From assembly GCF_018918005.1 (NCBI RefSeq), contig NZ_JAHLPR010000059.1, positions 1 to 33,476 on the forward strand: DNA of 33,476 nt, written 5' to 3'. Position 1 is the stretch's first letter. Each line of letters begins with the position of its first letter. This DNA is from Paenibacillus sp. MSJ-34 (GTDB lineage Bacteria > Bacillota > Bacilli > Paenibacillales > Paenibacillaceae). Under the pieces are notes generated by a model. That model searched no databases and was not told the origin of the DNA. It was given only the letters and a program-made list of their open reading frames with translations. Of this stretch, positions 31,768-33,476 are shown in pieces. Both the position numbers and the translations under genes were made by a program.

Positions 31768-32727
31768 TCATTCAATTCTTGTCTGCAACGCGCGGATCGT
31801 ATCCGTAATTCCCTCCCCGAAACTCGTTGACCGTATCGGTCCGATCAACCTTTCGTATTTGTCCCCACTCAAGACAAGCGGTTCTTCCGTCAAATAGAGC
31901 ATTTCCACTACCTCCTTCATGACCGGTACGCCCATGCCGAGCAAAGAGAGGCCGATTCTTCCAAGCGGAATGACAGGTTTGGCGCTTCCGCTCGCCTGGC
32001 GGGCGATTCGCACGATCTCTTTCCCCGAGATCAAACCTGCGCCCGGAATATGCCAGTTCTCCCCATAAGCATCGTCCCTTGCGGCGAGCTCCACAATCAT
32101 GAACGCTGCGTCCGGCAAGTAGACGAATTCCCGGGGGACACGCATATTGCCGATGAAAAATGCCATCTTGCCGGCCGCGATCGCTGCGAGCGTAGAGCCC
32201 AGATAAGAAGCGTCGTTCGCCGTGGGGCCGTAATAATCCGGCAAGCGGGCGATCATGACTTTGGCCCGGCTCCAACGGTCGGCGAACAGCATCTTCTCGT
32301 AAGCGAGCCTGGTCTTGCCCTTCCTCGTATGCGGCTGCTTCGGGTGCTCTTCGGTCGCCCGCTCCATCTGTCTTCTTCCATAAGGATAGATGCCGTCGAT
32401 GACGACTACCTTCAAGTTCAGCCGGTCGGCTGCCTCCATCACGGATTCGCCCAGAGGAATCAGCTTGCTTACCATTTCGTGATACGGTACGTTTGCGCAA
32501 TGGAATAGGGTGTCAGCGCCTTCCGAAGCAGAGACGATGTGATCCGAACGGAAGGCGTCACCTACGGCAATCGTTAAATGTTCCGGGTAACCCAGTCCGG
32601 CACTAAGCCTCTCCAGCTTCTGGCGAGATCTCCCGAACGCCACCGTCCGAATCCCCCGCTTGACCAATTCCTCCGTTACCGTAGCACCTGTACCTCCCGT
32701 TGCTCCTACGACAATCGCTTTTTTCAA
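31768..32727 (-). CDS. NAD-dependent epimerase/dehydratase-like protein
   Basis: About 319 residues of the extended SDR/NmrA-like type. The N-terminal Rossmann motif is KKAIVVGATGGTGATVTEEL. It continues with AFGRSRQKLERL, VGDAFRSDHI and CANVPYHE. The Tyr-x3-Lys catalytic pair is not in its usual form: LAYEKMLF aligns as Tyr-Glu-Lys. A partner fold motif, ARLPDYYGP, is present. The substrate is unknown; some members act on sugar nucleotides and others are redox sensors. The TTG at 32727 is placed four bases after GAGGTGAT; earlier ATGs lack such a site. A TetR-like gene lies upstream, and palindromes flank the promoter. Confidence 0.85.
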   Translation of the reverse strand: MKKAIVVGATGGTGATVTEELVKRGIRTVAFGRSRQKLERLSAGLGYPEHLTIAVGDAFRSDHIVSASEGADTLFHCANVPYHEMVSKLIPLGESVMEAADRLNLKVVVIDGIYPYGRRQMERATEEHPKQPHTRKGKTRLAYEKMLFADRWSRAKVMIARLPDYYGPTANDASYLGSTLAAIAAGKMAFFIGNMRVPREFVYLPDAAFMIVELAARDDAYGENWHIPGAGLISGKEIVRIARQASGSAKPVIPLGRIGLSLLGMGVPVMKEVVEMLYLTEEPLVLSGDKYERLIGPIRSTSFGEGITDTIRALQTRIE

Positions 32728-32751
32728 ATAGATCACCTCATTCATGTATTT

Positions 32752-32767
32752 GTAATTGATCAATCAC
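32752..32767. promoter_or_regulatory. Operator 2 of the epimerase gene
   Basis: GTAATTGATCAATCAC is a near-perfect palindrome (one mismatch pair) in the leader, related to the palindrome at 32792-32813. Confidence 0.6.
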
Positions 32768-32779
32768 TTACTTGAAACC

Positions 32780-32813
32780 AATATAGCATTCTGTGATTGA
32801 TTAGTCAATCACA
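32780..32813 (-). promoter_or_regulatory. Epimerase promoter overlapped by operator 1
   Basis: Minus strand: -35 TTGACT (32803-32808), 17-base spacer, -10 TATATT (32780-32785). TGTGATTGA and TCAATCACA (32792-32800, 32805-32813), perfect 9-bp arms with a TTAG centre, cover the -35 and spacer. A TetR-type repressor bound here would block the polymerase. Confidence 0.75.
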
Positions 32814-32838
32814 AATTATGAAAAGTGATATCCCCTTC

Positions 32839-33261
32839 TCATTTTTCCATCAAATCGGGCATGTCCAGTGCTGCCGAAATATTGCACAGCATCCCCCGGG
32901 CCAGGAACAGCATCGTTCGTTCCTCGGGATTCGAAATGCCGGCTGCGCGGAAGGCGTCCAAAACCATTCGGCGGACTTCCCCGTATCCATTACGCATCGC
33001 TTCCTGAATCGCGTCTTCCCGGATCGTCTGAGCCTGCATCTGAAGCAGCGCTTCATTCTGATGCGAGTCCAGAATATCCTCATAGGCCCGGATCAGGTCG
33101 GTCTCCAGCCGTTCCGACGGTGTCGTCTCAATGTCCTTGCGGAAAGACTCGATCACTCGCGCCCAGGATACCTCCAGTGCCGTCAGCAACAACGCTTCTT
33201 TTGTCGAGAAAAAACGAAAAATGTACGGTTGCGATATGCGAGGCAAATCGGCTTTTCTCAC
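32839..33261 (-). pseudogene. TetR regulator lacking the N-terminal helices
   Basis: The frame encodes ISQPYIFRFFSTKEALLLTALEVSW, the end of a TetR helix-turn-helix, and the complete ligand domain (ERLETDLIRAYEDILDSHQN to LDMPDLMEK). About 40 residues (helices 1-2 of the DNA-binding domain) are missing: a few codons upstream (WNRTPKVRKADLP) the frame meets a TGA, and other frames do not supply the missing part. The GTG at 33261 lacks a good ribosome site. It lies between a strong minus-strand promoter and the epimerase operators, so it was probably the repressor of that gene. It cannot bind DNA normally unless the start lies elsewhere or the sequence has an error. Confidence 0.7.
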
Positions 33262-33329
33262 CTTTGGCGTTCTGTTCCATCAAACAGCAATCGATAAGAA
33301 ACGTAAATACAATTCTTCGGATAGAATAA

Positions 33330-33346
33330 AAGGTATAGTTAACCTT
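33330..33346. promoter_or_regulatory. Palindrome next to the right-edge promoter
   Basis: AAGGTATAGTTAACCTT, a dyad with 5-bp arms, lies at the expected start of transcription of the minus-strand promoter at 33351-33378. Possible operator. Confidence 0.4.
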
Positions 33347-33350
33347 ATTG

Positions 33351-33378
33351 TTTATAAAGTCCAGCGGTAAGATGTCAA
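33351..33378 (-). promoter_or_regulatory. Strong sigma-A-like promoter
   Basis: Minus strand: perfect -35 TTGACA (33373-33378), 16-base spacer, -10 TATAAA (33351-33356). It drives the truncated TetR gene through an about 80-base leader. Confidence 0.65.
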
Positions 33379-33424
33379 GCCCCTGATTCATGAGAATTGG
33401 AAATTTACTTTAAGGAACAGGTCA

Positions 33425-33476
33425 ATGAGTCAGGAAAAAAGACAACACCAAACTAAACCCAGTTCAAAAATCGAGT
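33425..33476 (+). CDS. Possible partial gene at the right edge
   Basis: ATG 33425 has AAGGA about eight bases upstream and opens a frame (MSQEKRQHQTKPSSKIE) that runs off the window. The hydrophilic start is compatible with, for example, the cytoplasmic tail of a transporter, but 17 residues are too few to identify it. Confidence 0.35.
   Translation, partial: MSQEKRQHQTKPSSKIE

Noticed and set aside
31772-32500. 242-codon minus-strand frame
   Set aside because: Out-of-frame shadow of the epimerase-like gene (Arg/Gly-rich, no motif).

Overview
The window most likely comes from a spore-forming, moderate-GC Firmicute of the Paenibacillaceae (Paenibacillus/Cohnella type). The grounds are a GerA-type germination operon with a sigma-G-like promoter, a CwlD-like amidase, a YesM/YesN two-component pair with a sugar-binding protein, a YqhH/YqhG/YqzE neighbourhood, strong GGAGG-type ribosome binding sites and frequent TTG/GTG starts. 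No rRNA, tRNA or CRISPR array was seen.

Layout. 1-134: what looks like the 5' end of a group II intron, truncated by the window edge and sitting just after a terminator. 237-4347 (-): a sensing operon (membrane-anchored sugar-binding protein, YesM-type histidine kinase, YesN-type AraC response regulator). 4572-6730 (+): a membrane-anchored parvulin foldase and a TagO/WecA-type glycan-lipid initiating enzyme. 6794-7459 (-): MgtC family protein. 7624-11296 (-): germination operon in the order B-A-C. 11496-13360 (+): two decayed genes fused head to tail, a methyltransferase and an SBBP-repeat protein. 13654-16248 (-): B12-dependent ribonucleotide reductase with NrdR-box-like sites upstream. 16636-19214 (+): SNF2 helicase plus YqhG. 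19377-22851: secreted protein of unknown function, YqzE, CwlD-like amidase and a class C beta-lactamase-like serine hydrolase.

From about 22.9 kb onward the region is accessory in character: small regulator-plus-enzyme cassettes. They comprise an orphan terminator with strong RNA stems, a TetR remnant, a very AT-rich tetR-MFS island (about 23.4-25.4 kb) that looks transferred, two nitroreductase-like genes with a MarR regulator, an AraC regulator with an SDR dehydrogenase, an Rrf2 regulator with a thioredoxin-reductase-like flavoprotein separated by a repeat cluster, and an NAD-dependent epimerase-like gene behind TetR-type palindromes next to a TetR gene that has lost its N-terminus. A partial + strand gene may start at the right edge.

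Functionally, the left half is envelope, sporulation/germination and housekeeping. The right half consists of stress or redox and detoxification modules, each with a local regulator and, in several cases, a visible palindromic operator. The most notable items are the intron end after the terminator, the chimeric pseudogene locus, the orphan structured transcript near 23.0 kb, the AT-rich island and the beheaded TetR whose presumed operators remain intact. All product names rest on motif recognition by eye; no database search was run.
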